Positions 1 to 6,821 of a stretch of 17,473 nucleotides of DNA are shown one piece after another (positions within the stretch are counted from its first letter, which is position 1; each line of letters opens with the position of its first letter). Source of the stretch: Polynucleobacter sp. (GTDB lineage Bacteria; Pseudomonadota; Gammaproteobacteria; Burkholderiales; Burkholderiaceae); assembly GCA_023253245.1 (NCBI GenBank), contig JALRHB010000003.1, positions 17,470-34,942 of the forward strand, written 5' to 3'. The notes beneath the pieces were generated by a model. That model made no database searches and was not told where the DNA came from. It saw only the letters and a program-made list of their open reading frames with translations. Position numbers and translations under genes: made by a program.

Positions 1-354
1 CGTGGCCCATTTACCTTTAAGCCAGTCAAAAACTTCTTGGAAGTGCATCCTGGCGAGATGACAGAAATTGTTTATGAGGTTACCAACAATATGAATCGCT
101 CGGTTGAGGCTCAGGCTATTCCGAGTTATGCGCCTAAGAGCGCTTCAGAATTTTTTACTAAGCTAGAGTGCTTTTGCTTTCAGCAGCAAACTCTGGCAGC
201 GCATGAAGTCAAAAAGATGCCTGTTGTATTTGTGATTGATGCAGGCTTACCTGAGGATGTAAAAACAATTACTTTGTCTTATACATTCTTTGAGTTAGGT
301 GTTGGTCAGCAGCCTGCAGGTTCTACCACGCCAAAGACTAAGGTTGCTTCATGA
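1..354 (+). CDS. ctaG: Cytochrome c oxidase assembly protein CtaG/Cox11 (5' truncated by window edge)
   Basis: C-terminal 117 residues of the Cox11/CtaG family, open from base 1; the N-terminal membrane anchor lies outside the window. CtaG is a membrane-anchored periplasmic copper chaperone that delivers copper to the CuB site of cytochrome oxidase subunit I. The family's copper-binding Cys-Phe-Cys-Phe motif is visible, in the stretch KLECFCFQQQTL (around 162-197), followed by the usual hydrophobic strand and a conserved acidic Asp/Leu/Pro turn. The C-terminal tail is a short Thr/Pro/Lys-rich extension. The stop overlaps the ATG of the next small gene (ATGA at 351-354), so the two are probably translationally coupled. 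The gene sits just upstream of subunit III, the usual proteobacterial place. Identity is secure from the motif and the context. Confidence 0.93.
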   Translation, partial: RGPFTFKPVKNFLEVHPGEMTEIVYEVTNNMNRSVEAQAIPSYAPKSASEFFTKLECFCFQQQTLAAHEVKKMPVVFVIDAGLPEDVKTITLSYTFFELGVGQQPAGSTTPKTKVAS

Positions 355-545
355 AGAAGAAAAGCACCTTTTTGCAATCTATGGTTGCTGTGTTATGGGC
401 TTTTTTGGGCGTCCGCAAGAAGTCTGGACTGCAAGAAGATGTTGCTTCATTGAGTTTTGTTCACATTATTATTGCCGGGGTAATTGGCGCCATGCTTTTT
501 ATGGGCGTTTTACTCCTCATAGTGAAAACAGTGGTTTCCCTTTGA
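351..545 (+). CDS. DUF2970 small membrane protein
   Basis: A 64-residue protein that I recognise as the DUF2970 family, small proteins encoded between ctaG and coxC in betaproteobacteria. A basic N-terminus is followed by a segment around residues 8-20 (MVAVLWAFLGVRKKSG) and one clear transmembrane helix at about residues 36-61. It starts in a 4-base overlap with ctaG and ends 29 bases before coxC, so it is in the same transcript. No catalytic or metal-binding residues (Cys, His clusters) are visible. A role in oxidase assembly or stability is inferred only from position; the molecular function is unknown. Confidence 0.85.
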   Translation: MKKKSTFLQSMVAVLWAFLGVRKKSGLQEDVASLSFVHIIIAGVIGAMLFMGVLLLIVKTVVSL

Positions 546-574
546 TTATTTTTTGATTGAATAGAGAGAATAAG

Positions 575-1429
575 ATGTCATCCAATTCAACCCCCTACTA
601 TTTTGTTCCTGGGCTATCTGGACACCCAGCAAAAGCCGCTTTAGGTTTGCTTGCTTTTGGAGCTGGTATGTCTGGCTGGGTAAACCACGCTGCGTGGGGT
701 GCCCCGGTAACTGCCATTGGGGTGCTTTGGGTGCTATTCGTGCTCTATCACTGGTTTGGCGACACCATTGCAGAGTCTAATTCGGGTAAGAATGGTGTGA
801 ATGTAGATATCTCTTACCGTTGGTCCATGGCTTGGTTTATTTTCTCTGAGATCATGTTCTTTGGAGCATTTTTTGCTGCTCTATTCTATGCGCGTAGTAT
901 TGCTATGCCATGGATGGGTGATGTGGAAAGTAAGTTGATTTGGCCTAACTTCAATGCTGTTTGGCCTAATGATGGACCTGCTGGATTGGTCGAAAAATTT
1001 ACCACTATGGGCCCATGGCCTATTCCCACAATCAATACCCTATTGCTATTGAGCTCAGGAGTTACTGTTACCTATGCTCATCATGCTTTGCGTGAAAATC
1101 ATATGAAGCAGGCTATTAGGGGATTGGCCGCTACAGTGATCCTGGGATTAATCTTCTTGGGCTTCCAAGTTTATGAGTATTACCATGCTTATCATGAGTT
1201 GAACCTAAAACTTACCTCAGGTATCTATGGCTCAACCTTTTTTATGTTGACGGGCTTTCATGGTTTCCATGTATTTTTGGGTGGATTAATGCTAGCAATT
1301 GTTCTGCGTCGCATGATTCGTGGGGACTTTACTGCAGAACACCATTTTGCTTTTGAAGGTGCCGCTTGGTATTGGCACTTTGTTGACGTGGTTTGGTTAG
1401 GTCTTTATATCGCAGTGTATTGGATGTAA
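575..1429 (+). CDS. coxC: Cytochrome c oxidase subunit III
   Basis: 284-residue subunit III (CtaE/CoxC) of the heme-copper oxidase in the cytoplasmic membrane; it stabilises subunit I and contributes to proton uptake and oxygen access. The N-terminus has the family's Tyr-Tyr-x-Val-Pro-Gly pattern, and about seven hydrophobic helices follow. The C-terminus carries the signature FEGAAWYWHFVDVVWL. I chose ATG at 575 because it is preceded by a purine-rich AGAGAGAA stretch; an in-frame TTG at 557 would only add six residues. A strong terminator follows directly, closing the coxB-coxA-ctaG-coxC type transcription unit, whose first genes lie outside the window. Confidence 0.96.
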   Translation: MSSNSTPYYFVPGLSGHPAKAALGLLAFGAGMSGWVNHAAWGAPVTAIGVLWVLFVLYHWFGDTIAESNSGKNGVNVDISYRWSMAWFIFSEIMFFGAFFAALFYARSIAMPWMGDVESKLIWPNFNAVWPNDGPAGLVEKFTTMGPWPIPTINTLLLLSSGVTVTYAHHALRENHMKQAIRGLAATVILGLIFLGFQVYEYYHAYHELNLKLTSGIYGSTFFMLTGFHGFHVFLGGLMLAIVLRRMIRGDFTAEHHFAFEGAAWYWHFVDVVWLGLYIAVYWM

Positions 1430-1439
1430 TTCCAATCAA

Positions 1440-1468
1440 AACGGGGCCCTGGGCCCCGTTCTTTTTTT
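1440..1468 (+). terminator. Intrinsic terminator after coxC
   Basis: Perfect 10-base inverted repeat AACGGGGCCC / GGGCCCCGTT (1440-1449 and 1451-1460), separated by one base (the real loop is larger), followed by C and seven T (1462-1468). On the minus strand the same hairpin is followed by TTTTGATT, so it may also terminate the convergent DUF2909 gene. Stem strength and T-run make this a confident Rho-independent terminator. Confidence 0.92.
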
Positions 1469-1491
1469 GCGCAACTGCGCGACTGGCCCAA

Positions 1492-1704
1492 TTAGTTGGT
1501 GCCTACCCTCACTCCAGTTGCCTCGATCAATCCAAAGTAGTGAGCAATCAAAATACCTAAAAAGAGTAGTATTGATAGTCCGATACGCAACATCAATGAG
1601 TGAACCATTCTGGAGCTGCCGCCTTTATCTTTCATCATGAAATACAGGGCAGAGCCAAGACTGCCTACAATCATGATCAGTGCAATCGGAATAACCCACT
1701 TCAT
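1492..1704 (-). CDS. Twin transmembrane protein (DUF2909 family)
   Basis: A 70-residue protein with two hydrophobic helices (about residues 4-23 and 38-58) separated by a short basic/Gly-Ser linker (KDKGGSSRMVH). It matches my recollection of the DUF2909 'twin transmembrane protein', which sits opposite the oxidase genes between coxC and SURF1 in related betaproteobacteria. A good Shine-Dalgarno (AAGGGAG) lies nine bases before the ATG. It is the only minus-strand gene inside the oxidase assembly cluster and ends facing the coxC terminator. No enzymatic residues are visible. An oxidase-related role is inferred from location only. Confidence 0.82.
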   Translation of the reverse strand: MKWVIPIALIMIVGSLGSALYFMMKDKGGSSRMVHSLMLRIGLSILLFLGILIAHYFGLIEATGVRVGTN

Positions 1705-1718
1705 TTCAATTAACTCCC

Positions 1719-2477
1719 TTGAATATATTTTCTAGCTTAATTACTACTCGTGTTGCCGCTACTTTATCAGCCTTGGTGGTTATTGGCATTGGTTGTGGAG
1801 CAGGCGTATGGCAACTAAACCGTGCACAGCAGAAAATTCAATTGAGTGAATCGTTGGCTGCTCGCTTGGCTCTACCAGTACTGAGCGCAAATACTGAGAA
1901 TTTGACCCTAGAGGATGCTAGGGAGCGTAGGATTATTGCTCAAGGACGTTTTTTGCCTGAGCAAGCTATCTGGCTAGAAAATCGGCCGCGACCCGTCCCT
2001 GCGCCAGGCACAGACTCGGCCCAGGCTGGCTTTTATTTAATGATGCCATTGAGTTTGGATGGTCAAAATAGAGTGCTTTGGGTTAATCGTGGTTGGGCGC
2101 CCCGCAATATCCAAAATAGGGTGCAATTACCGCCGGTTAGCACCCCAGATGTGAGTGTAATGATTGAGGGTGTAGGCTACCCCCATCCTGGAAGGGTTTA
2201 TGAGATGGGTGAGCAGAGCATTTCCTTGGCCCAACCGAGGATTGAGCAAAACTTTGATTTGCTTAAGGAGGCTGCTAGACATGATTGGGTGCAGCTGCCT
2301 TTTATATTGCGAGAATCCAAGGCTGATAGTAGCGATGGTTTAGTCAGAAATTGGCCCTCTCCAACGAATGGAGTGGATCGCCATTATGCTTATGCTTTTC
2401 AGTGGTTTGCACTGGCTTTGTGTGGATTTTTATTTTGGCTCATTAGTGGCCTGAAGCAGTACAAACGACAACGTTAA
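1719..2477 (+). CDS. SURF1 family cytochrome oxidase biogenesis protein
   Basis: 252-residue SURF1-like protein, an inner-membrane factor that assists heme a3 insertion/assembly of cytochrome c oxidase. It has the family layout: an N-terminal transmembrane helix (about 12-30) ending in GVWQLNRAQQK, a periplasmic domain with GFYLMMPL and LWVNRGWAP motifs, and a C-terminal helix (about 228-245) preceded by HYAYAFQWFALA. The start is TTG at 1719: no ATG exists in frame nearby, and an in-frame stop at 1692-1694 bounds the upstream side. No Shine-Dalgarno is visible because the bases just upstream are the complement of the RBS of the divergent DUF2909 gene, only 14 bp away. The exact start is less certain than the identity. 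Confidence 0.92.
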   Translation: MNIFSSLITTRVAATLSALVVIGIGCGAGVWQLNRAQQKIQLSESLAARLALPVLSANTENLTLEDARERRIIAQGRFLPEQAIWLENRPRPVPAPGTDSAQAGFYLMMPLSLDGQNRVLWVNRGWAPRNIQNRVQLPPVSTPDVSVMIEGVGYPHPGRVYEMGEQSISLAQPRIEQNFDLLKEAARHDWVQLPFILRESKADSSDGLVRNWPSPTNGVDRHYAYAFQWFALALCGFLFWLISGLKQYKRQR

Positions 2478-2493
2478 GATTTTGGAGATAAGG

Positions 2494-3153
2494 TTGAGCG
2501 ATAAAGACTTATTAATTCCAGCATCACAGGCAGAGTCCTCCAGAATTAATGCGCAGACTAGGCGTGGTCGCATTCAGATGCTTTTTTTATTACTTGTCTG
2601 TGCCTCGCCTGTCATTGCCTCCTATTTTGCCTATTATGTTTATAAGCCGGAGGGTGCAAAAACGAACTTTGGCACTTTGGTTCAACCTGTGCAAACTCTT
2701 AATCCCGCATGGTTTGAGATTCCATTTAAGGGGAAATGGACATTATTAGTTGCCAGGCCCGCAGGTGAATGTACGATTAAAAACGAGGCATGTTTAGAGG
2801 CATTATTTTTGATGCGCCAGTTGCGTATTGCTGTTGGTCGCGAGAGTGCTCGAGTGCAATTAGTCTGGGTGAATACGGATGGAAAGCCGGTAGACCCAGA
2901 AGTCTTATTGGCCTACGATGAGAAAGCGGCGGGATTCAAAATTGTTGCTCCACCTAAGGACGCTAAACTAAATGCCGAGTTCTATGCTTGGCTAGATCGA
3001 GAGGGTGCGGGCCAGAAGATTCAGTTGATTGATCCGAGTCCTGCCAAGATGATGTATTTTCCCGTCACTAATTCCCCTAAAGAATTTGGGAGCATGAAAA
3101 AAGATCTTGAGAAATTATTACGATTGAACCATAAAGGTGAAAACCTGCAATGA
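2494..3153 (+). CDS. Membrane-anchored Sco/thioredoxin-like protein of the oxidase assembly cluster
   Basis: 219 residues. I cannot assign an experimentally known function. An N-terminal basic segment (QTRRGR) precedes one transmembrane helix (about residues 29-49). The periplasmic part has a strand KWTLLVA, then two cysteines spaced C-x6-C (Cys93 and Cys100), a helix with MRQLRIAVG, a strand VQLVWVNTDG, and a late IDPSPAKMMYFP segment. This order resembles the thioredoxin fold of SCO proteins, but with a C-x6-C instead of C-x3-C pair and no obvious copper-ligand His. TTG at 2494 is chosen because GGAG lies six bases upstream; TTG at 2482 is the longer alternative. The stop overlaps the ATG of ctaA by four bases, so the two should be co-translated. 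A redox or assembly role is inferred. Confidence 0.8.
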   Translation: MSDKDLLIPASQAESSRINAQTRRGRIQMLFLLLVCASPVIASYFAYYVYKPEGAKTNFGTLVQPVQTLNPAWFEIPFKGKWTLLVARPAGECTIKNEACLEALFLMRQLRIAVGRESARVQLVWVNTDGKPVDPEVLLAYDEKAAGFKIVAPPKDAKLNAEFYAWLDREGAGQKIQLIDPSPAKMMYFPVTNSPKEFGSMKKDLEKLLRLNHKGENLQ

Positions 3154-4280
3154 GCGGCATTGTGCTATTTGGTGAGTTAGCTGCGATTGCCATTATTTTT
3201 GCCATTCTGCCCTTGGCATATTTGTGGAAGAAAGCGAGCTATAACTTTCTTCAAAAACTCAGTTGGGTTCTAGTCTTTCTGACTTTTGATTTGATTGTAT
3301 TTGGAGCATTTACTCGATTGACTGACTCTGGCTTGGGTTGTCCAGATTGGCCTGGCTGCTATGGCACATCCAATCCATGGCATGCAATTGGAGAGATTCG
3401 GCAGGCCGAGGCTGCTATGCCAACTGGGCCGGTTACGGCTATCAAAGCTTGGATTGAAATGATTCACCGTTATTTAGCAATGATGGTCGGAACTTTGATT
3501 ATTGTGCAGTTTGGTGTGGCTTGGTCTAAAGTACGAAGTCTTGGTAAGGCGCCTTTGCTAGGCAGTCTTGGCTTGCTAGTCTTAGTGTGTGTCCAAGGTG
3601 CATTTGGCGCCTGGACGGTTACCCTAAAATTGCAGCCCATCATCGTCACCATTCATTTAATGTTGGCATTGGTTTTATTGGCTTGTTTGACCGCATATGC
3701 ACAACAACACTGGCAAGACAAAAATGTATCTATACGAAGATTGCCCCAAAAGCCACTTTCTGCCAAGTTGATTTTGGTGGCTGCCCTTGTGTTAAGCATT
3801 CAAATATTTTTAGGCGCGTGGGTTAGTACTAATTACGCTGTATTAGCTTGTCCAGATTTTCCGACTTGCATTGGAGCCATCTGGCCTGAGACTGCTTGGC
3901 GAGAGGGCTTTACACTCTGGCGTGAGCTTGGTTTAAATGCTGCCGGGGAAATGATTTCTCCAGTGGCATTGCAGACTATTCATTGGGCGCATAGAGTTTT
4001 TGCTATTTTGGTCGTCTTGGTGCTCAGCTTTTTGGGGCTCAGTGCTTTGCAGGCAAGCAATTTTGTCTTACCTGAGATTGGTCGCATCGCCAAGCTGCTC
4101 TTGGCTTTAATTATTCTCCAGGTCTTGACTGGTATTTCTAATGTTGTTTTTCAATGGCCTCTTGCTGCGGCATTACTTCACACTGGAGGATCTGCTGCTT
4201 TAGTTTTTTGCTTAGTAAGGCTAAGTGGATGGGCGTCATGGGATTCGCCATGCCATATAAAGATGGTTAAACCATTATGA
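3150..4280 (+). CDS. ctaA: Heme A synthase (COX15/CtaA)
   Basis: 376-residue integral membrane enzyme that oxidises the C8 methyl group of heme O to a formyl group, giving heme A for the aa3 oxidase. About eight hydrophobic helices are seen. The family signature FGAFTRLTDSGLGCPDWPGC lies near residue 50, and a second cysteine-containing loop (ACPDFPTC) occurs in the C-terminal half, consistent with the internal duplication of the family. Conserved heme-ligand histidines sit in EMIHRYLAMMVG, VTIHLMLAL, TIHWAHRVFA and LLHTGG. It overlaps the upstream gene (ATGA at 3150-3153) and overlaps ctaB by four bases (4277-4280), so it forms a tightly coupled operon with the next step's partner enzyme. 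Confidence 0.95.
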   Translation: MSGIVLFGELAAIAIIFAILPLAYLWKKASYNFLQKLSWVLVFLTFDLIVFGAFTRLTDSGLGCPDWPGCYGTSNPWHAIGEIRQAEAAMPTGPVTAIKAWIEMIHRYLAMMVGTLIIVQFGVAWSKVRSLGKAPLLGSLGLLVLVCVQGAFGAWTVTLKLQPIIVTIHLMLALVLLACLTAYAQQHWQDKNVSIRRLPQKPLSAKLILVAALVLSIQIFLGAWVSTNYAVLACPDFPTCIGAIWPETAWREGFTLWRELGLNAAGEMISPVALQTIHWAHRVFAILVVLVLSFLGLSALQASNFVLPEIGRIAKLLLALIILQVLTGISNVVFQWPLAAALLHTGGSAALVFCLVRLSGWASWDSPCHIKMVKPL

Positions 4281-5170
4281 GTAGTCAAATACCTTCCTCT
4301 GCAAGTCAGATGCCACGCTGGCGTCAGTATTGGGTTTTAACTAAGCCCAGGGTAACTCAGCTCGCTGTTTTCTGTGCAGTTATTGGCATGTTTTTAGCTA
4401 CCCCAGGAATGGTGCCATATCCCGTCTTAATTGGCGGTATTGTTGGTATTTGGCTTTTGGCTGGCGCAGCTTTTGCGATGAACTGTTTGATAGAGCAAGC
4501 TGTAGATGCCAAGATGAAAAGAACTTCTTGGAGACCCTCAGCTACTGGTGAAGTAACACCTTTTCATATTACTGTTTTCTCAATTGTGCTTGGTTCATTG
4601 GGAATGGTGATCTTATGGAACTTTTGCAATCCCTTGACGATGTGGCTAACCGTCGCCACCTTTGTGGGCTATGCGGTGATTTACACCTGGCTTCTGAAGC
4701 CTGCAACTCCACAAAATATTGTGATTGGCGGTCTTTCTGGGGCAATGCCTCCTGCGCTGGGCTGGGCGGCAGTAACCAATACGCTATCAGCAGAAGCTTG
4801 GTTGCTTGTCTTGATTATTTTTGTTTGGACTCCACCACATTTTTGGGCATTGGCTTTGTATCGGCGCGATGATTATGTGCAGAGCGGTTTACCAATGCTG
4901 CCAGTCACACATGGAGAGCGGTTTACCCTACTGAATATTCTGCTATATACGCTAATTCTGATAGCTGCCACTCTGCTTCCTTATATTTATGGCATGAGCG
5001 GTGTAATTTATTTGATTTCCGCGATTGTTTTAGGGCTAGTGTTTTTAGCTTATGTAGTGGCCTTATTTATTTCATACAGTGATGCGTTGGCTAAGCGAAC
5101 CTTTCGATTTTCAATCACTTATCTTTCGCTTTTGTTTGCCGCTCTTTTAATTGATCACTACTTTATTTGA
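4277..5170 (+). CDS. ctaB: Protoheme IX farnesyltransferase (heme O synthase)
   Basis: 297-residue UbiA-superfamily prenyltransferase (CtaB/CyoE/COX10) that adds a farnesyl group to heme B, forming heme O for CtaA. It has about nine membrane helices. The first prenyl-diphosphate motif is at residues 69-77 (NCLIEQAVD followed by AKMKRTSWRP), and the second conserved loop is RRDDYVQSGLPMLPVTHG. In the first motif the acidic positions are partly replaced (Glu and Ala where enteric CyoE has Asp); I recall similar variants in betaproteobacterial relatives, so I do not read it as inactivation. It starts inside the end of ctaA (ATGA overlap) and ends just before the SCO gene. Confidence 0.95.
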   Translation: MSSQIPSSASQMPRWRQYWVLTKPRVTQLAVFCAVIGMFLATPGMVPYPVLIGGIVGIWLLAGAAFAMNCLIEQAVDAKMKRTSWRPSATGEVTPFHITVFSIVLGSLGMVILWNFCNPLTMWLTVATFVGYAVIYTWLLKPATPQNIVIGGLSGAMPPALGWAAVTNTLSAEAWLLVLIIFVWTPPHFWALALYRRDDYVQSGLPMLPVTHGERFTLLNILLYTLILIAATLLPYIYGMSGVIYLISAIVLGLVFLAYVVALFISYSDALAKRTFRFSITYLSLLFAALLIDHYFI

Positions 5171-5177
5171 GATGTAT

Positions 5178-5783
5178 ATGAATGTATCTACCGTTATGAG
5201 AAGTTTGATGCGATTTGCATTCTTCTCTTTTCTTGCTTTGACAATCTTCGCATGTAGTCCTAAGCAAAGTTTTAAGAATGTTGATATCACTGGTAGCAAG
5301 GCTTTTGGCAATGACTTTAGTCTGGTTGATCCTAATGGAAAAGTGCGTACCTTGGCCGACTTTAAAGGCAAGGTAGTAGTGATGTTCTTCGGTTATACGC
5401 AGTGCCCAGATGTTTGCCCGACGACCTTAACTGAAATGCAACAAGCGATGGCACTGTTAGGGCCGCAAGCAGACAAGGTTCAGGTATTGTTTATCACTGT
5501 TGATCCACAAAGAGACACTGCAGAAATTTTGAAGCAGTATGTCCCTGCATTTGATTCTCGATTCTTGGGTCTGCGCCCAGCAGATGATGCTTCTCTTGAA
5601 AAGGTAACAAAAGACTTTAAGATTTATTATAAGAAAGTACCCGGTCTAAGCCCTGATTCATATACGATGGATCATACGGCGGGTAGTTACGTATTTGATG
5701 CGCAAGGCCATTTACGTTTATACATCAAGCATGCGCAAGGTCCAGAGACCTTGGCGCAAGACTTAAAGGAATTAATGAAGTAA
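5178..5783 (+). CDS. SCO1/SenC family copper chaperone, probable lipoprotein
   Basis: About 201 residues in the SCO1/SenC family, thioredoxin-fold proteins that deliver copper to the CuA site of oxidase subunit II. Copper ligands are visible: Cys76 and Cys80 in the C-x3-C motif (TQCPDVCP) and His166 in MDHTAGSYVFD. The N-terminus is a hydrophobic signal ending in LTIFAC, a plausible though imperfect lipobox (Phe at -2), so it is probably anchored by a lipid on Cys26. The start is uncertain: ATG at 5178 has a weak GAG six bases upstream; ATGs at 5172 and 5196 and a TTG at 5151 (overlapping ctaB) are alternatives. It is the last gene of the oxidase cluster and meets rpoH tail to tail, with three bases between stops. 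Confidence 0.92.
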   Translation: MNVSTVMRSLMRFAFFSFLALTIFACSPKQSFKNVDITGSKAFGNDFSLVDPNGKVRTLADFKGKVVVMFFGYTQCPDVCPTTLTEMQQAMALLGPQADKVQVLFITVDPQRDTAEILKQYVPAFDSRFLGLRPADDASLEKVTKDFKIYYKKVPGLSPDSYTMDHTAGSYVFDAQGHLRLYIKHAQGPETLAQDLKELMK

Positions 5784-5786
5784 GTG

Positions 5787-6728
5787 TTAAGCGACTTGCG
5801 CTTCAAGAAGGCCGCGCATTTTTTTGAGTGCCGCTGTTTCAATCTGACGCACGCGCTCTGCTGAAATGCCATATTCATTGGCAAGGTCATGCAAAGTTTT
5901 ACTACCATTCCCGTCGGCATCCATTGCTAACCAGCGTGACTGGACAATATTTCGACTGCGCTCATCCAAAGCCATCAGTGCTTGATCTAGTTGGGGGCCA
6001 TGCAAAGCATCGGTAGCTGCGGCTGCCATCATCTCAGTTGGTTCTTGACTACTATCGGCCAACCACTGAATAGGGGCATATGCGGACTCATCATCAGCAT
6101 CATCACCCTCTAGGGCGATATCACCACCGGCTAAGCGCATCTCCATTTCTTTAACATCCGAACCTTTAACATCGAGCGCTTTAGCCAATGATTCAACCTC
6201 ATTTGGCGTTAATGCTGATAGGGTCGGTTTATTGCTACGTAAATTAAAGAACAGTTTACGCTGAGCTTTTGTAGTTGCGACTTTGACTAAACGCCAATTT
6301 TTAAGAATGTACTCATGAATTTCTGCTTTAATCCAGTGAATAGCGTATGAGACAAGTCGTGCGCCTTGACTGGGGTCATAGCGCTTTACGGCTTTCATCA
6401 GGCCAACGTTACCCTCTTGAATCAAGTCTGCATGAGGAATGCCGTATCCTAAATATTGGCGTGCTACCGAGACTACCAAGCGAAGGTGTGATAAGACTAA
6501 TGTTTTAGCGGCATCTACATTTTCAGTTCGACGAAACTCTTGCGCCAAATGAAGTTCTTCAGCGGCACTGAGCATCGGCACACGATTAACGTAAGCGATG
6601 TAAGAATCTAGCGTGCCAACCCCTAGAGATGGCAACATAGGAAAGGCAAGCGAAGCCGCGGCAGTCTGCGCTGCTGGCAGAGTTTGCCGTGCTTGCAATT
6701 GCGGTTTGTATGCTTTCTTTTGGACCAT
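5787..6728 (-). CDS. rpoH: RNA polymerase sigma factor RpoH (sigma-32)
   Basis: 313-residue group-3-type sigma factor directing heat-shock promoters. Region 2 is clear (LRLVVSVARQYLGYG then DLIQEGNVGLMKAVKRYDP, about residues 82-119). The RpoH box QRKLFFNLR, diagnostic for sigma-32 against other sigma factors, is at 156-164. Region 4 with its helix-turn-helix (ANEYGISAERVRQIETAA) is near the C-terminus. It is about 30 residues longer than the enteric protein, mostly in an Ala/Gln-rich N-terminal extension; Met31 is a possible shorter start, but ATG at 6728 has a purine run (AAAAAGAAA) just upstream. A perfect CIRCE lies 38 bases upstream of the start, implying control by HrcA. It lies downstream of ftsY on the same strand. 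Confidence 0.95.
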   Translation of the reverse strand: MVQKKAYKPQLQARQTLPAAQTAAASLAFPMLPSLGVGTLDSYIAYVNRVPMLSAAEELHLAQEFRRTENVDAAKTLVLSHLRLVVSVARQYLGYGIPHADLIQEGNVGLMKAVKRYDPSQGARLVSYAIHWIKAEIHEYILKNWRLVKVATTKAQRKLFFNLRSNKPTLSALTPNEVESLAKALDVKGSDVKEMEMRLAGGDIALEGDDADDESAYAPIQWLADSSQEPTEMMAAAATDALHGPQLDQALMALDERSRNIVQSRWLAMDADGNGSKTLHDLANEYGISAERVRQIETAALKKMRGLLEAQVA

Positions 6729-6766
6729 TTTCTTTTTATATATTTTGGTGTTAATAAGTTGCTATT

Positions 6767-6793
6767 TTAGCACTCTTGGCGAGAGAGTGCTAA
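6767..6793 (-). promoter_or_regulatory. CIRCE element (HrcA operator) upstream of rpoH
   Basis: TTAGCACTC (6767-6775), nine bases, GAGTGCTAA (6785-6793): an exact match to the CIRCE consensus TTAGCACTC-N9-GAGTGCTAA bound by the HrcA repressor. It lies in the 93-bp ftsY-rpoH gap, 38 bases before the rpoH ATG. A weak -10-like TAGAAT (complement of 6806-6811) just upstream on the minus strand would put the operator in the initially transcribed region, a common CIRCE position. No recognisable -35 goes with it, so the promoter itself is uncertain; the operator is not. Confidence 0.93.
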
Positions 6794-6821
6794 TGGTTTT
6801 TTATTATTCTAAATTATTGAT

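Noticed and set aside
557..574. TTG start for coxC six codons upstream
   Set aside because: ATG at 575 has the better purine-rich ribosome site and gives the usual subunit III N-terminus.
1469..1480. Small GCGC-AACT-GCGC hairpin beside the coxC terminator
   Set aside because: It has a four-base stem with no T-run of its own in either direction; the neighbouring GGGGCCC hairpin explains termination.
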